A stretch of DNA of 64,000 nt, taken from assembly GCA_008694505.1 (NCBI GenBank), contig VZDJ01007753.1:22471800-22535799 (forward strand). Direction: 5' to 3'. The notes beneath the pieces were generated by a model that searched no databases, was not told where the DNA came from, and saw only the letters and a list, made by a program, of their open reading frames with translations. Every line of letters starts with the position of its first letter. The first letter of the stretch is position 1. The translations under genes and the position numbers were made by a program. This DNA comes from Cyanoderma ruficeps. Lineage: Eukaryota; Chordata; Aves; Passeriformes; Timaliidae. This document shows, in pieces, positions 50,701-64,000 of this stretch.

Positions 50701-52630
50701 TAAACCACATATCAACATAGATCTACAGGTTTTCTGCACATTTTTCTGCACATATATAGGATAAAGAGGTCTGATTCCAGAGGTTGGACTGGATTATTTT
50801 AAAGTTTTTGCTTGACCCTTGGCATTTCATTTCAGCTCCCATGTGTCATGTGTCCTTAATCCAGGTCTCTCTACAAATAGTATAGTTTGCCTCAATTGCA
50901 TAATTTACTCTATTTGGTTTTTTAATGCAAATGAAGTCAGCTGAGGCTTCCACCCTGTTTGAATCACTTCTGCTATCTTCCATGACCATTGATTAGTTCA
51001 TATCTACCACTGCATGAGGTTTTTTTCTCAGTTACTGAGCCTAAAGTCATTATGTTGTTTCTCCATTTAAATGTAGATATAGTTGGAATGGAGATACCTG
51101 GAGCAGCATTAAAATGAGAACAAAAAGGGTTTTTTGTATCATATACCCAGCTTATTTAGGCAGAATGGATAAGTCTTTTGAGGCTATTAGAATTATTGGT
51201 TTCTTTTGGGTGCACATTTGAGAGAAATATGCTTTCTATTTTTCTATCTCCTCACTGGTTAAGTGACTAAACCAGGAGCTCTGTTTTGGTCTTATTGTCT
51301 CTCTATCAACTGCATTATACCACTAGATTTGGCTTGAACTAAGACATAACAGGGAAATAGAAAACAAAAAAACAAAGCCAAAGAACATCTATGGGGCTAA
51401 TCTATGATCTCATTGTTACAAAGCTGAGATTGCTTTTCACAAGACAGGAAAGAGGGAGAGCAAGGTGCTGTACCTTTGTAGGGATGAACGAGGGATTTTA
51501 AGTTCCTGGGCTAATATTGTTAACATTCCTAAGATTCTTCTTTATTCAAAACCAGACATGCTATGAATCATGCTTTTTACAGAAAATGCAAAAAGAACCT
51601 GGAATTTTTCTTAGCAAAAAAATCCAACATTTATGAAAAAGAAAAATTCTTAGCTTTTTCTGCAGCCACTTCTGAATCTTGGATGTTCAGGGAAGTAAAT
51701 CCAAACTTCTTTACTCCACAGAATTATATCTAAAGTCATGAATCAGAGTCAACAAAACTTTCTGCCAGTTTTCCAAGTACATCACAGTACAAAAGTATTG
51801 ATAAATATTTTCCATTAGTCACATTGAAAGCAAATAAATTGAATTCATTTTTGCAAGTATTAGCTTTTAGGTTTATTCTATTCTACAAATAATCTGTATA
51901 AATTCAGATTGAACAGTTTGGATTTTGTTCTATTGTCCAAAGAGGGTGAAAGGTTAGAATGACACACTGAAAGAATGGTTTTTCATTTAAGATTTAAATT
52001 GTTAAATCCTTTATGATTTTACTATGCTAATATTTAATCTTCATTGTGAAACCTGACTTATTTAATTTATTTTCAATGTGAGTGAGACAAGAGTCCACTT
52101 TTTACTCTTTTCCAAGTAATTTCTTGATCTAGGTCTCTACTGTTTTGGGTTACATGCCCTCAAAAGTGATTTCTCCAGATTAGGATTGACAGCCCAATCA
52201 AGTGCACTGCAAACGTCTCCCTAAGAACTGGCAGACACTGCAAGGCTGGGTATTTGACTGATGAACACAACAGAGGAGATGTAGACACTTTCATCAGAGG
52301 CAACTGTTTTAGGTGCAGCAGCTGTCCTAACTGCCCTCACTGCAAGATGAAAGTATTCCAAACTGAGAAATAAACAATTTTTTTTCCTCATACTATAATG
52401 CTCTTATTGCTACTGTTTGCTTCAATATTACATGAAATATGCAAATGTTATTAGCTTTAGTGTTTGTGTCTGAGAGTATGAATGAAATACTTTAGAACGT
52501 GAAAAATGTAAATGTAAAAAATGCAACAGAAAAAGAAAGCCTAGTATTGGTGGATAAAAGGCAAGTATTAATTTACATAATTTCTTAAGAAATTTTTATT
52601 TTTCAATTAAATATTCTTCATGCCTATTTT

Positions 52631-52648
52631 CACACACACACACACACA
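52631..52648. repeat. CA microsatellite
   Basis: Nine CA units followed by a short A-run. Confidence 0.85.
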
Positions 52649-53448
52649 AAAATCACAGTCATACTGGCGTTTCTGTCCTTAGTAATGTATATGCAGTGAA
52701 TGGGTAAAAACACTGCAAGAAAATAAAATATGCTTTCACATGATTTTTCCCTGTGAAGGATTAACTTTTACTTTATTTCTTAACAACTTGATTTAGTCCA
52801 TATAATTTCATTGATGTTCATATTATAATCTTATTTCTGAATTTTAAACTGTGTGGCAAGAAACCCTAGAGATTTTGTTTTCCCAGTACGTAAGTATTCT
52901 GGTCACAATATTTAACAGAAGTGAAATTCTTTCTGTTTATAGAGAAGTTTCTTGTCAACAAAAAAAAAAAAAGCATTTGGATTGAGAAATAAAGTGGCTA
53001 TATATGAAGAAAATGCCATTTACATGTAACCATTAAGAATTAATAGTACATAACCAACTGACTGTACATACAACTTAAACAAAATTTTACTGAGTTTAAC
53101 ATAGAATGTCTTATTGTAGTGAAAGCTTTGAGTAGAATACTGTTAAGCACAGTGAAATTTTCCCCTCACAGCTTGTAAATTTATGCAGGACATGAATGTG
53201 TACCCAAGGGAAAGCCAGCTAGGTTTGTGTAATATGCATAAAAGAAAAAGTAACTTGATGACACTAAATACTGAACATTGTACTCTGCACGACTGATGAA
53301 AGTCACTGTTTTGTGCCTTTGCAAACAAGTTGCTATTGACCAGAAAAAGAAAAGAAAGAAAAAGGAGGAATACTTTTCCAATTTCAATACAAAAGGGGTA
53401 TCAAAAAGTAAGCAAAGCTTACCAATTATCCAATCTGTTCCAAATATC

Positions 53449-53481
53449 CATCTATCTGTCTGTCTGTATATCTGTCTATCC
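53449..53481. repeat. TCTG/TCTA microsatellite
   Basis: An interrupted tetranucleotide array: ATCTATCTGTCTGTCTGTAT followed by ATCTGTCTATC. Confidence 0.75.
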
Positions 53482-54799
53482 TGGACAGGAAGATTTTAGA
53501 GCATTTTTATCCCCAAATATTGACTTTATCAAATTTTATTAAATGACATCTGGCACAATATATATTTTCCTTGGATTCAACCTACAGACTGCAGCAGACA
53601 TTTGAAGGATGTCAGCATTTTTTCAAGCTACACAACTCAACTGTAAAACTTGGGAAATAATTAAAGACAAAAGAATTTGAAGCAGTACCATTCTTACTCT
53701 AATGCAGTTACCATATATTTGGTTTTCACACATTAATTTTGCCTGCATTTTTTAGCACTGTAATTTTATCTGTAATTTTTGTGATTCACTTAAAACAGTT
53801 CAGTGTACCGGGTGCTTTAACTTAGGTTTAGGCATGATTTAATGCCCTCCACATTTCACAACACATTCTCATTTCCAGGCTTACTCCACAGAAAACTTTC
53901 TGCAAATAAATCAATTTTCTTTCCTCCATCCACATCTCCTGGATTTATCTTTATCTTTGCCCTACTTTTACACAATTTTCCATGATGAGTCAGTCTCTTC
54001 TTTGATTTATTAGAAATAATGAAATTAAGACCATAAAATGAAGTGAGAATCATATAGAAGAACAAAGTGAAGAGTTTTACTGGTCATAGAAGAAAGGGTT
54101 TGTTTCACACGTATTTGGTTTTTAGAAACTAGAAACTCTCGGCTTCTGATTTTACCTGAGATTTTTTGTCCAACATGAGGCTAATAGTGTGCACCAATCC
54201 ACTGTGTGTATTTGCTACACATTAGACACATGAAATTAGCCTGTGTGAACCCCCTTGTGTAATACATTATAGCTCTCAATTAGTGTAAGAAATATCACTC
54301 TGGAAGTTGGCCCACTTTTTTATGAATAAAAGGTTACATGATGTTCATCAACCAAAAATACTGATACTTTGGAAATAGTTTTTAGTCTGTCACCTGTAAA
54401 TGTAGACAAGAGAAGCCCACCTGAAATAGATGCACCTGAATCCCACCTGAAATGTCTTTACATTGATATTGAGCATTCTTTGTTCACTCTTGAACAGCAG
54501 GTGTACTGAAATTTACAAAATAGTTTTGGAAGATAACGTTCTGTATTTCTGAAAATATATATAGGTAATGTCCTGAAAAGAGCAATTGTGTAACTACCTT
54601 TCTGAATAGATAAATATTTTTCTGCCTAGAGAACAAAAAATATTTCTTTTGAATCCCAAAGTCATTGGGTGTTGTTAGGTTAAAATTGCCGTGTGATGGA
54701 TTGTGATTTTGTTTCTAGTCTCACAAAAACAAGGTACTTACGAGAGGAATAGAAGATGGCAAATGATATTAAACAGCATTACAAGACAATATAGTGAAA

Positions 54800-54867
54800 T
54801 ACTAACAAATGTTTGGTCATAGGTAAAACTAATGTGGTGACTAACAAATATTTGGTCATAGGTAAAA
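54800..54867. repeat. Local tandem duplication, 39-bp period
   Basis: ACTAACAAATRTTTGGTCAT followed by AGGTAAAA occurs at 54801-54828 and again at 54840-54867 with one difference. The two copies are 39 bp apart. Confidence 0.7.
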
Positions 54868-57800
54868 TACGGAGGGTATAATTAGAAAAGGATTAAAATA
54901 CATGCATTAATATGTGCCACTAAAAGGCCAATATTGGTTTTGTAAAGAGGTGTCACACCTTAGACTATCATTAAATGTTTGAAGAAAGAAGAAAGCAGTT
55001 GAGAATAATAGGACTGGTAAAGTTTTGGGGTTTTTTTTTAAAAAACACCTTTAGATAAAATCTCTCTCCACAAATTTTTGCAGAAAATAAGTTGTCATAA
55101 GAAGAGAAGGAAAGGTCATCTTCCAGATTGACAACATACTAAATTTAGGAAGCAGAGACTAGGAATCCATTAGCAGTTGTTTCCCAAGTTTCCTGTGTTT
55201 AATTTTTTTTTGTATAAAACTGAGAAAAAGTATGTTAAAAGAGAGAAATGGATATCTAATTAAGCAAGCCAGACAGTTCTTGATAAATCTTCAAAGAACT
55301 GCTAAACAATTTCAAAATAATTGTGTGAAAAACAGTTCACATAGAAATATATAATCTAATTATGGATAAAAGTGATAGAATATAAAATACTTGTTGCACC
55401 TCTAGATGTTCTGAAGTTCTCGGCATGTTTCTCAGCTCACGTCAGCTCAACTCATGGTGTAAAAAAGGTAAACAGGCTGTTGTAAATTATCTTAGTAGAA
55501 ATGAACTCCAAATATCACTAGCACAGACTAATTGGTGTATCCATGTTTTGAATACTGTGTGCAGTTCCACCATAATCTCAGAAATCATAATACAGATGTT
55601 TATTATGTGTTCATAACATAATCAGAAGTTATTATTAATAACAGCAGTTTAAGCACTTCTTAACCCTAGGAAAATTGTTTTTGTTAAACTTCTGACATAT
55701 CTCCCTGCACTGATGTATGTTTTGTCACATTTTTACAAGTCTTGACAGCTTTCAGGATGCACCTTCTAATAAGAGTAAGTCTAACTTTAAACTGCCTGTT
55801 TTTCATAATATATGTTCCTTGAATTTTCAGTGTGACAGAAATTAACTGTGTTTAACTATGTTGTTAGTGAATGAAAAAATAAACCCTCTATCATGAGCAT
55901 ATTAAACAGATGTTTTCCTTTAGCTAACAATTTAGGGCCAAAACCTTTAGTTGTTCCAAATAACCTGATTTTCAAGTTCAAGAGTATTAAATAAAAGGAA
56001 ATGCTGTCTTTCATGCTTTGATTTCTTATCTGAGTTTTTTTGTGCTGTATCGGAACATGGCTCTGAGTCTGAACATGGTATTTGATGATTCCCTATATCC
56101 TATGTGGTTATCTAATATACCAGCTATTAAAGAGCTTATAATGGTCTTTCTTAAATTAAAGTATCCATTCCAGAAGAGATGTGATATTTATTCATGGCCT
56201 TTTGTTATTAAATTTACAAGTGTTCTCTTTTATTCTTCCTTCAAGGTAACAGCTGTGTTTTAGAAGACAAAAGTTACATGGAGAAAGGATAAAACTATTA
56301 CAACTATGAGTGATAAGAGGAAATGAATACTTCTCTGTTCTAATTACCTGACATTTCACTTGAAAAACCCTTTCTACCATTTGGGGTTTTGAAACAGAAA
56401 CAACCATCACTCAGTAAGCTGTTAATGGCATTAAAACACTTATTTTCACTCCCCTCTCCCCCCACACCACCTCGCCCGATTTTATCTTTCTGGGTAGCAA
56501 GTAGAGACCATTTATAAGAAAAAAAATCAGGAAACGGATATTACTTACATAAATCTAAATACAGAATCATCTAAACTTTTGCACAACATCTGCCATGCCT
56601 CTGAGGACATGCACAGCCATGACTGTGGCTGTCTGGCCTCCCCTGGGGCTCCCAGGACCCCTCATGTCAGCACCCTTTCCATGTAGAGCTGGCATTTTCC
56701 TTACAGTGATGGTTCAGAAGGAGTCCTCAGGGGACTGAGGTGACCATGTCTAGGGAAATGTGTGTCTTGGGAATAGGAGTAAACTCAGAAGTGCAGCAGA
56801 TTTAGATTTAAATCAGCTAACATAAACACTGATTAAATTAAATTAATATTGAATTGCTTCATTCCTAGAGTGCCTCCATGATATTTCTACTTATTTCCTA
56901 TTTAGTAAACACCTGCAGCTGGATCACAGTATGTTCTCATATAATTCCAGCATCCAAACCATGTGCTACTAATAAAACATCTGTAGATGTATCCAATATG
57001 GGTCGCCTCTTCATGCCAGTGTAAGATGAATGGAGAAGTTTATGATGAAAGGTTTGTGGTCTGGCAGAGAATGGAGAAGTCTGGATTAGCCACTGAATGC
57101 AAGATGTTTTCACAGTGTGTTACTAGGACTGAAGCTGCACTCCAGCTATTTATCAGCACTAATCTACTTGGGGCAAGAGGTAAGCTATAGGAAGGGCAGG
57201 CACTTGGGTGAGTGGTACAAGTATTTTTTCCTTTGATCCTGTGCCTTTCGTGGTGGATTTTATTCAACACGTTACTATACCAATTCAGAAATACAGTGGC
57301 ATGAAGCTGGTCAAATGCATGGAAATTAGAGTTGCCTCGACCCAGCAGCTGGTGCAGATGCACTGCTCTGAATACCCAATCTCCCACTTGCAAATCATCT
57401 CTGTGCATGCAAAACCCATCTAGTTCAAAATCAAGGGACCCAGACAGCTACAAGGCAAAGGTATTTTATCGCAGTTAACAATGAATGTACCGATGAAGAA
57501 CAAACAGTTCTTTAAACGTATCCTTTACTAGGTGTCTAAGTGCTGCTGTCTGGGTGTGTTAGATGAGTGCCATCTTTGGGGAGGAGAAGTCCATGGGAAA
57601 TGAGGAGGATGACAGCAAAAAGTCCATAAACAGAGATACTGAATTACAATAACTGTTTTTTTTCCTTGGTGCCAGATGTGTCTTTTAATTTCTTTTTTTC
57701 TTCTCTTCTCCACCCGCCCCCCATTCATGTCATTTAACTGTTTAGTGTCTTAGGTAATTTCTGCTGATAGAATCTTGGAGATAAAAGTTATGCAAGAAAA

Positions 57801-60800
57801 CATTTTTGTGGATATATTCGTTGTGGAAAACTAAGATACTGTGTAAGCTCTCCATGCTAACTGAAACCTGATATTATGTCAGGCTTCACTAAGCACACAA
57901 GGCTCTGATTTGGTATCATTAATGACTCATTTTCTCTTTTAACTTCTGTTGAAAGCATTCATCCATAACCATAGCTACCACTGAAAAATAGAAGCTACTA
58001 AGTCAGTAATAATGCACTTTTGCTTAAAAAGCCTTTAAAAGATGGATTTGATTTCACAACTCAGCCGCAAAAAACCCTCATATACAAGGAAAGTAAGAAA
58101 GGTTATTTTTGAAAGTAATTTCAAAAACCATCAGTGACAAAGATGCAATGCTCTCTTAGTTCTACCTTGAAAATACCTTAGCTTTAAATTTTACTTTGGG
58201 ATAAAGTTTATTTTCAGAGAACAGGAGAGTAAATATTTTTCAGTGCTGAGTCTTGAAGCAAAAATTCTTAAATGGAGCAGAATGAAACAGGCACAATATA
58301 GTGATGGTATCAATTTGTTCTGGTTTAATATGTCTTCTTCTTACACCAAAATTCTCCACTGAATTCAGTAGTGGATTATATGGAAGGTAATTTCTATATT
58401 TACAGGTTTTGTTTACACTTTCATTATACCTCTACTGCATTCTCTGATGTGTTGATGCAGTTTTCAATCTTATAGCCACTTTTATCTGCTCCTGCGCTCA
58501 GCATATCTGAATGAGTTTGTTGGCATAAGGGAATTTTGAAGGTTATATTGCAGTACATGAATCAACGGAAAATGAAATGCACTTGAGACATGATCAGCCA
58601 GTTCTAATTCATTACAGAAAGTTACAGATACCAAAATGCATTTAATGTAATCTGATATCTTTATTCATACTTAAATTTATGAGCAATTCAGCAGGAGAAG
58701 AATGACAAGTTTGTTTTTAAAATGGTAGTCCATATTGAATGCCATTTTAATGTATCTCTGACATATTTACATCTAGCAAGCAGAGAAAAGTAGAATCTTT
58801 GAACATAAATTTCTATTTTCACAGGAAGAAGCAGGGGAATACAATTTTTTCATTTCCTGCAGAATGATGTGTCATTATAAGGCAGGTCAGCTTAAAGATA
58901 AATGTTAAATAAAACCTCTGCATGTGGAGTCCAGTAAACAGATTAGAAGCTTGCTAAATTGTTCGTGTTGTATTTTAAGAGAGGCGTGAATAATAGGAGT
59001 GTTCTGTAAAAGGCTACTTTGTACCTGCAGAGCAAAGCCGTGCTTTGATCCTGTCTGTCTGAAGGTTCATCGCTCCGCATATTAAGAAACAAGAGTCTAC
59101 AACTGATTTTCTTCCTTAGGAACAGACTATAGCTGATTATCAACATAACTCAGGTGTGGTATTGTTACACAGCATTATTTTGCTAGCTATGCCTAATCTT
59201 ATATTCAAACATGACTACAGGGGTGTGTCATGTTGTGACACGGCTTTGGGTACCTTTATTGGGAAAACTAGATTTGTCCTAGATTTGATCTGTCACAATG
59301 GATAAGAGAGATTTATTAAGGCTGAAATTTTGGCTTCTCATGTTCAAAATAGTTGATAGCAGTGCACTCAAAATTTGCATTTAGATTATTTGCAATTTGT
59401 TACTTTATGGAACTGAGGAAAATCTACTGATTTTGGCAAAATGTGGTCATCGAGCTGAATGCCTGTAAGAAGACATTAAAACTCTTGCCTTTGTACAAAG
59501 GAAAGGATGGCAAGCAAGTACCGTCTTGTTTTTGATGTATGATTTAGGACTTCTAATACGGGGCTTCTAGATGAAAGTTTTTATAATAAATGGCTAGTCT
59601 CGGTATGTCTGCAGGTGGAATCCAGAGGTACACAGAATCCATATGTAATGTAGAACTACATATAGATATTTAAATTATCTGCTTCCAACAATTTAAAATA
59701 TAAATTACAAGATTGTGAAAATCAGACTTATGTAGTCCTATAGGTGAAATATGCAAAACACTGTAATCTGTGTAAACAAGTTGAAGCTATCAATACTATG
59801 GAAAATTTGATATGTTGTCATATTAAAACCAAAATATGGGCCAGAAACACTGAAATGCAAACTAAGATGTGGTGTCCAATTCAAGTAGCATTAAGTATCA
59901 TGGAAAACTTTTGGTCATAAATTAGCTTCGCTATATTTAAAAAACTCATGTGGGGGTGGGGGCAGTGGAATGGGAAGATTTTGATGACATATTTTTATTC
60001 ATGTTTTACTAGATTTTCTGTATTTGTATTTTTATTCCTCCATGCAAAATTGCATAAATTATATTTAATTTATATATTTTAAAAATAAATTTATATATAT
60101 AATATAATAAAGATTATATAAAGTGAAACCTATTGTTTATTTATGTTTTAGGTTCTTTTCCTTCTTTAATGCTGTATGTGCAGATATTTCTATTAGATAA
60201 ATTTGCTCATTAGGAAGTCAGTGTGTGCCATTTATATGTCTGTGTTTTGGCCTTTCAGGATGCACAGAGTGAGGGTAAGGAGGCAGTGTAGGGTTCTGCT
60301 GTGTCTCTAAGCACCCAGACTAACTACAAAAAAAAGAGGAAACATGGTATCACTGAAATAAAGTTTTCCTTTTTATCTGGTGGAACCCAAACTGGACTCT
60401 TAAGAAACAAGTAACTCCACTGATGCCTCTGACACGGTTACAAAAATACAAGATTATGAAGATAGGATTTTTTTTTTTTAATGGCATCTGAAAGTATGCT
60501 CAGAAACTCCTCTATGTGAGGAAAATAAATCAGTAAATATTGTGATTTATTACTGCTTTAAGAAAGAAGGAGGCGTTTACCACAGAAGAAATGAAAAATT
60601 ATTGAGGCATAGCTTGAGAAAGAGGGAAAACAACTAGTTGAGCAGAAATTTCATTATAATTTTCTAGGGTCTTTTGGGTTTTTTTTTCCCAATTGAAATA
60701 GTGTAATCCTTGCTATAGATTTGCCAGTGTTCTTGAGAAACATTTGGTTATGTGAAGGAAAGCCTATGGCTTTTAAAGCTTAGAAAAACATTGCATCTTT

Positions 60801-60903
60801 TCTAAAAACACTATTCACTGATTATTACTCGACGCACCCAGTGCGTATATTTTCTATAAGACTGTATATTCTGCCACAGATACCCTTCTTAGCTTCAGTT
60901 TTG

Positions 60904-61065
60904 TAGAATCATAGAATCATATACTAGTTTGGTTTGGAAGGGACCTTTAAACATAGGCAAGCAGGGACGTCTTCAACTAGGTCAAGTTGCTCAGAACCTA
61001 TCTAACCTGACTTTGAACAGTTCCAGGGATGGGGCATCTACCAGCTCTCTGCCCAGGGACATATA
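60904..61065 (-). mobile_element. CR1 LINE 3'-end fragment
   Basis: Two perfect TAGAATCA octamers at 60904-60919 form the CR1 3' terminus. Moving right come GGTTTGGAAGGGACCTTTAA, then GACGTCTTCAACTAGGTCAA and CCAGGGATGGGGCATCTACC, the usual CR1 order read from the complementary strand. Truncated at about 61065. Confidence 0.85.
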
Positions 61066-64000
61066 AATAAACCCCCAAGTAAACAGCTGAATGAATAAAA
61101 TATGTCCACCAATTTGTAACTTATGATTTCTCCATGGGTTTGTATGAATTCCCTGACCAGCAGCACGGGACTGTGCTACAGGTGCCCTAAACCCACACCC
61201 AGTATTATTCCTTGCTATCTCTTATCTATTAATTGAAATGCCCTAGAAATCAGAATTTCTGCTTAGTTTGCTTTTTACTATCCTGAGAAGAAAACCAAGA
61301 GAATGTAAAAGTCTGGTTGACTGGTTAGGTAGGCCTTTAGTCTGCTGAAGGGTAAGAGGTAAGATCACAGAGGTCTGTGAGAAATATCGTCTGTGACCTG
61401 CCTTTTCTGCTTTTATTTGAGGAAACACAGCAGTCATGGTATCTGTGTCCATTAGCCACATCAGACTCAGCCCCTGTATAATGTAGGGAGAGCCAACAGT
61501 GACAGAAATTTCATTATTTCCTGATTCCCCAAAGTCCTGTATTATGGCCAGATTTTATGAGATAGTACAATGCATTCAAATATTGTAAGCCACTGTGAGA
61601 TGATGGAGTGTGAGGGCTGGTTGGCTGGCTTGTTTATTATTTCACACTTTCCCCCACTTGGCCAAGGCAGCTTATTGTATTCAGAAGCAGAGTGAGGTCC
61701 CTGTCCCAAAGATATTTTGGTCTAATCCTCCATAGGAAAATGCAGAAACAACAGCAAAACAAAAGGCCAAAGAAGGGAGAGTGGTGATAATATTAAAGTA
61801 AGATTATTGACTTAGTGAGGACACACAAGAGTCACAGCAAAAGTCTATCTTGATAGCAGTGAATTGGTTTAGTTTTTTATGTGTCGGGATATTTTTCATC
61901 TATATTTTGATATAAAATAGCTGTTTGAACTTATTCCATTTGGTGTATTTGCCCAGCAAGAAAAAACAAAACTGTTGTTCTTATATTTTGGACTTTGAAA
62001 ATGTATTTGAAAGAGACATTAGTATTTTAATTTTGAATTGATTTTTTATATTATTTAAATATACAATGGAAGATTCAAATTAGACTTCAAAATCCTGATG
62101 ACTACTGTAAATGTGCAAAGATGTGATCTCATTATAGAGCTGTATTAAACTACATTTTAAGTTGAAAGAATGGACAAATTGAATAATTTGCTTTCTTTGT
62201 CAGGTTGTTTCCTTCTTTGACTGGCAGTGTCATAGGCTGCAGACTTAAATTTCAGTGTTTTAAAATTCAGCAGCCTAAATCCTAATTCTTTGCTTGACTT
62301 TCTAGGCTTTTTGTGGGTATGGTAGTTAGCTACAACTGTAAAGAATTCTCAAATCTTAATTTTAATTCATGTGTTCTGTTTCTTAAAAAGTAATCAGTGT
62401 TAAATTTGATTAAGCTCAGACCTATTTCCTTAAGTCCATTAAAAAAATCTTTAAAGCAATCAACCAATCTACAAGACACATACAGACAACAACACTTTTT
62501 ATTCTGTCTCCAAGCAGTACTACATACATGAATATTTTGTGTAGTTTCATTATTTTCATTTCCCCACCTCTTAAAATGAACTAATCTCAGATAAACTCTA
62601 CTAGGATTTCACCGAGGAAGAAAAAGTGCCCTTGCTACTTGCTCTCTTTTGGAAATGCTCCTTGTGAGACCCTCAAAACAGAGAAGTAGGATCAAATATC
62701 ATTCTTGTCATCCCCTGAGCAAAGCATTTATTTCCACTGCACTTCCCTTAGATCAGAGGGCTTTTCTCCAAATGTCAATACTTTGTATATAGTCAGCCAC
62801 AGAGTGTTAAGTAGAATAGCTTTAGGATCCATCCTGATGTATCAAAACAATTAACAGTCTCTTACCATCCTAAATTATTTTCTTTATTCTACTTAGGGAA
62901 GTCTCCTGGTATGTTAAAACTTCTAACAGGCATTCCAGATTATTCAGAGCATGTTCAAGCCTGGATCTTGGTGACTGTAATCCTAGAGTAAATGTGAAAT
63001 CTGTCTATCAGTGCCACAACAATGTTTTTGTTAGTATTTTGTTACACTGGACTGATGTATTATATTAGCAAAGACAGAGCAATTGCTTTTAGTCATTCTT
63101 AATTATCTTTTGCCTGTTTGAGCTTGCAACTTGAATTTTGATCTTCTAATACAGTGTATTTATCTGACATCTCCAGGTAAATCTACGAAATCAGATGCCA
63201 GTCCTGAAAAACTGTTTCCCATGTGGTTGCAAATATCAGTTGCTGGTGAACACATAAACTGCTCAGATTTACTCAAACGCATTTCTTGTGAATATTTTTC
63301 AATTTGGGAAAAAAAGCTAACAACTGTTCTAAAAATGAAAAATTATGTTGTGATGCATACCCAAGGTTTTTTATTAATGTTTGCTGAGATGTATCACATG
63401 AAGGGATTAGTGTAACATATTGCACATTATTGAGGCAATCTTTTATTTCTATCAGGTATATGTATTGGTATGCATAGCTTGTTCAGAAGATGTATTTTTA
63501 TGTGCCTGATAGTAAGACATGTTGAGCATCTGTAGTTACCACTGAATTCAACCAAGGAAGTCTGCACAGCACAAAGTGATACAGTAGTGACGTTGATGAC
63601 CATTTTAATCTCTGTTCAGATTATATACAGAGCAGATAAAGCTCTAGAGGCTTTTGTTTATACCAAGACATTCCAATTTTCATCTTTCTCAAAATAAAGC
63701 CAATGTAGAAGAATAAGCTACAAAATCTTTTTTATAAATGGTACAGTATATCTTAGGTTTGTGGGAAGATTTAAATGCTCTTGGGGTGTACCAACCCAAA
63801 CCTGTATTCTTGTAGATGATGATTACTCAGTTTGGGAAATGACTCCTCCGGTTTGGTTATGAGATAGCAGCAGCAGATGGTCGAGACTGCGATCAAACAA
63901 GTTTTGGTTTGTAGAGAATAGGGCAGCTGCAAATTCCTGAACATTGACACTGGTTGTGAAAACTGGCGTCACATTTCTGCCAAATTGCTGAGACTGCCAT
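61066..64000. other. AT-rich non-coding DNA, no gene seen
   Basis: No exon or RNA gene is visible up to the window edge. The 94-codon + frame at 63131-63415 matches no family I know and has neither strong start context nor convincing splice partners. Confidence 0.5.

Larger units (their letters stand above)
37819..60902. other. Long AT-rich non-coding region, no gene seen
   Basis: Over 23 kb I find no exon with splice sites, no RNA gene and no transposon I can name. Open frames are under about 145 codons, overlap on both strands and show no family signal. Simple repeats are listed separately. A slightly GC-richer block at 57000-57430 is open on both strands but was not identified. Confidence 0.5.

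Noticed and set aside
57000..57430. Block open on both strands (122 codons on -, 71 on +), slightly GC-richer than its flanks
   Set aside because: I considered an old retroviral or processed-gene remnant, but no motif could be named with confidence. A translated search would decide.
1..64000. tRNA, rRNA, CRISPR array, bacterial operon or phage-like system
   Set aside because: None of the expected structures is present. Matches to GGTTCAAAT-type tRNA B-box words, for example near 27966 and 33895, lack cloverleaf partners.

Overview
This window is eukaryotic nuclear DNA, most likely from a bird and probably a songbird. The evidence is a set of CR1 LINE fragments with the avian 3' end (the 8-base TAGAATCA repeat next to a GGTTTGGAAGGGACC-type block), avian-style endogenous-retrovirus LTRs, and GT-AG introns in the one clear gene. 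There is no bacterial gene layout, tRNA, rRNA or CRISPR array. Most of the 64 kb is AT-rich non-coding sequence without recognisable exons. The many short open frames there are what chance gives in a vertebrate intergenic desert.

Layout. 1-12.8 kb is AT-rich non-coding DNA broken by one short CpG-rich island near 7.7-8.0 kb. A GC-richer island runs from about 12.8 to 19.9 kb and holds all the genic content. It contains a decayed ~57-bp minisatellite (12.84-13.15 kb), a ~370-bp block (copy A, 14.50-14.87 kb), and a complete six-exon ODF3/CIMAP1A-like gene on the + strand (CDS exons between 15351 and 17319, 254 codons). These are followed by a CR1 tail, a second copy of the block (copy B, 17.94-18.30 kb) that runs into an orphan CpG island (to 18.6 kb), and an inverted, broken second ODF3-like copy on the - strand (about 19.18-19.64 kb). 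From 21.585 to 23.020 kb lies a solo LTR with a perfect 5-bp target-site duplication. A CR1 fragment follows at 23.5 kb, and ERV/LTR-derived pieces lie between 26.0 and 29.1 kb. From 29 to 64 kb I see AT-rich non-coding DNA with CR1 fragments at 37.5 and 60.9 kb, a few microsatellites, and one assembly N inside a poly-T run.

Interpretation. The locus looks like a small family of sperm-flagellum/ciliary STPGR-repeat genes. One member is intact; the other faces it tail to tail and has an in-frame stop and damaged repeats. The intact gene has a candidate RFX X-box upstream and a poly(A) hexamer that overlaps its stop codon, which fits a compact cilium/testis-type gene. I did not find a novel defence-like or mobile system. 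The most unusual feature is the ODF3 neighbourhood itself: an intact gene framed by two direct ~370-bp blocks, an inverted relic copy and an unassigned CpG island.
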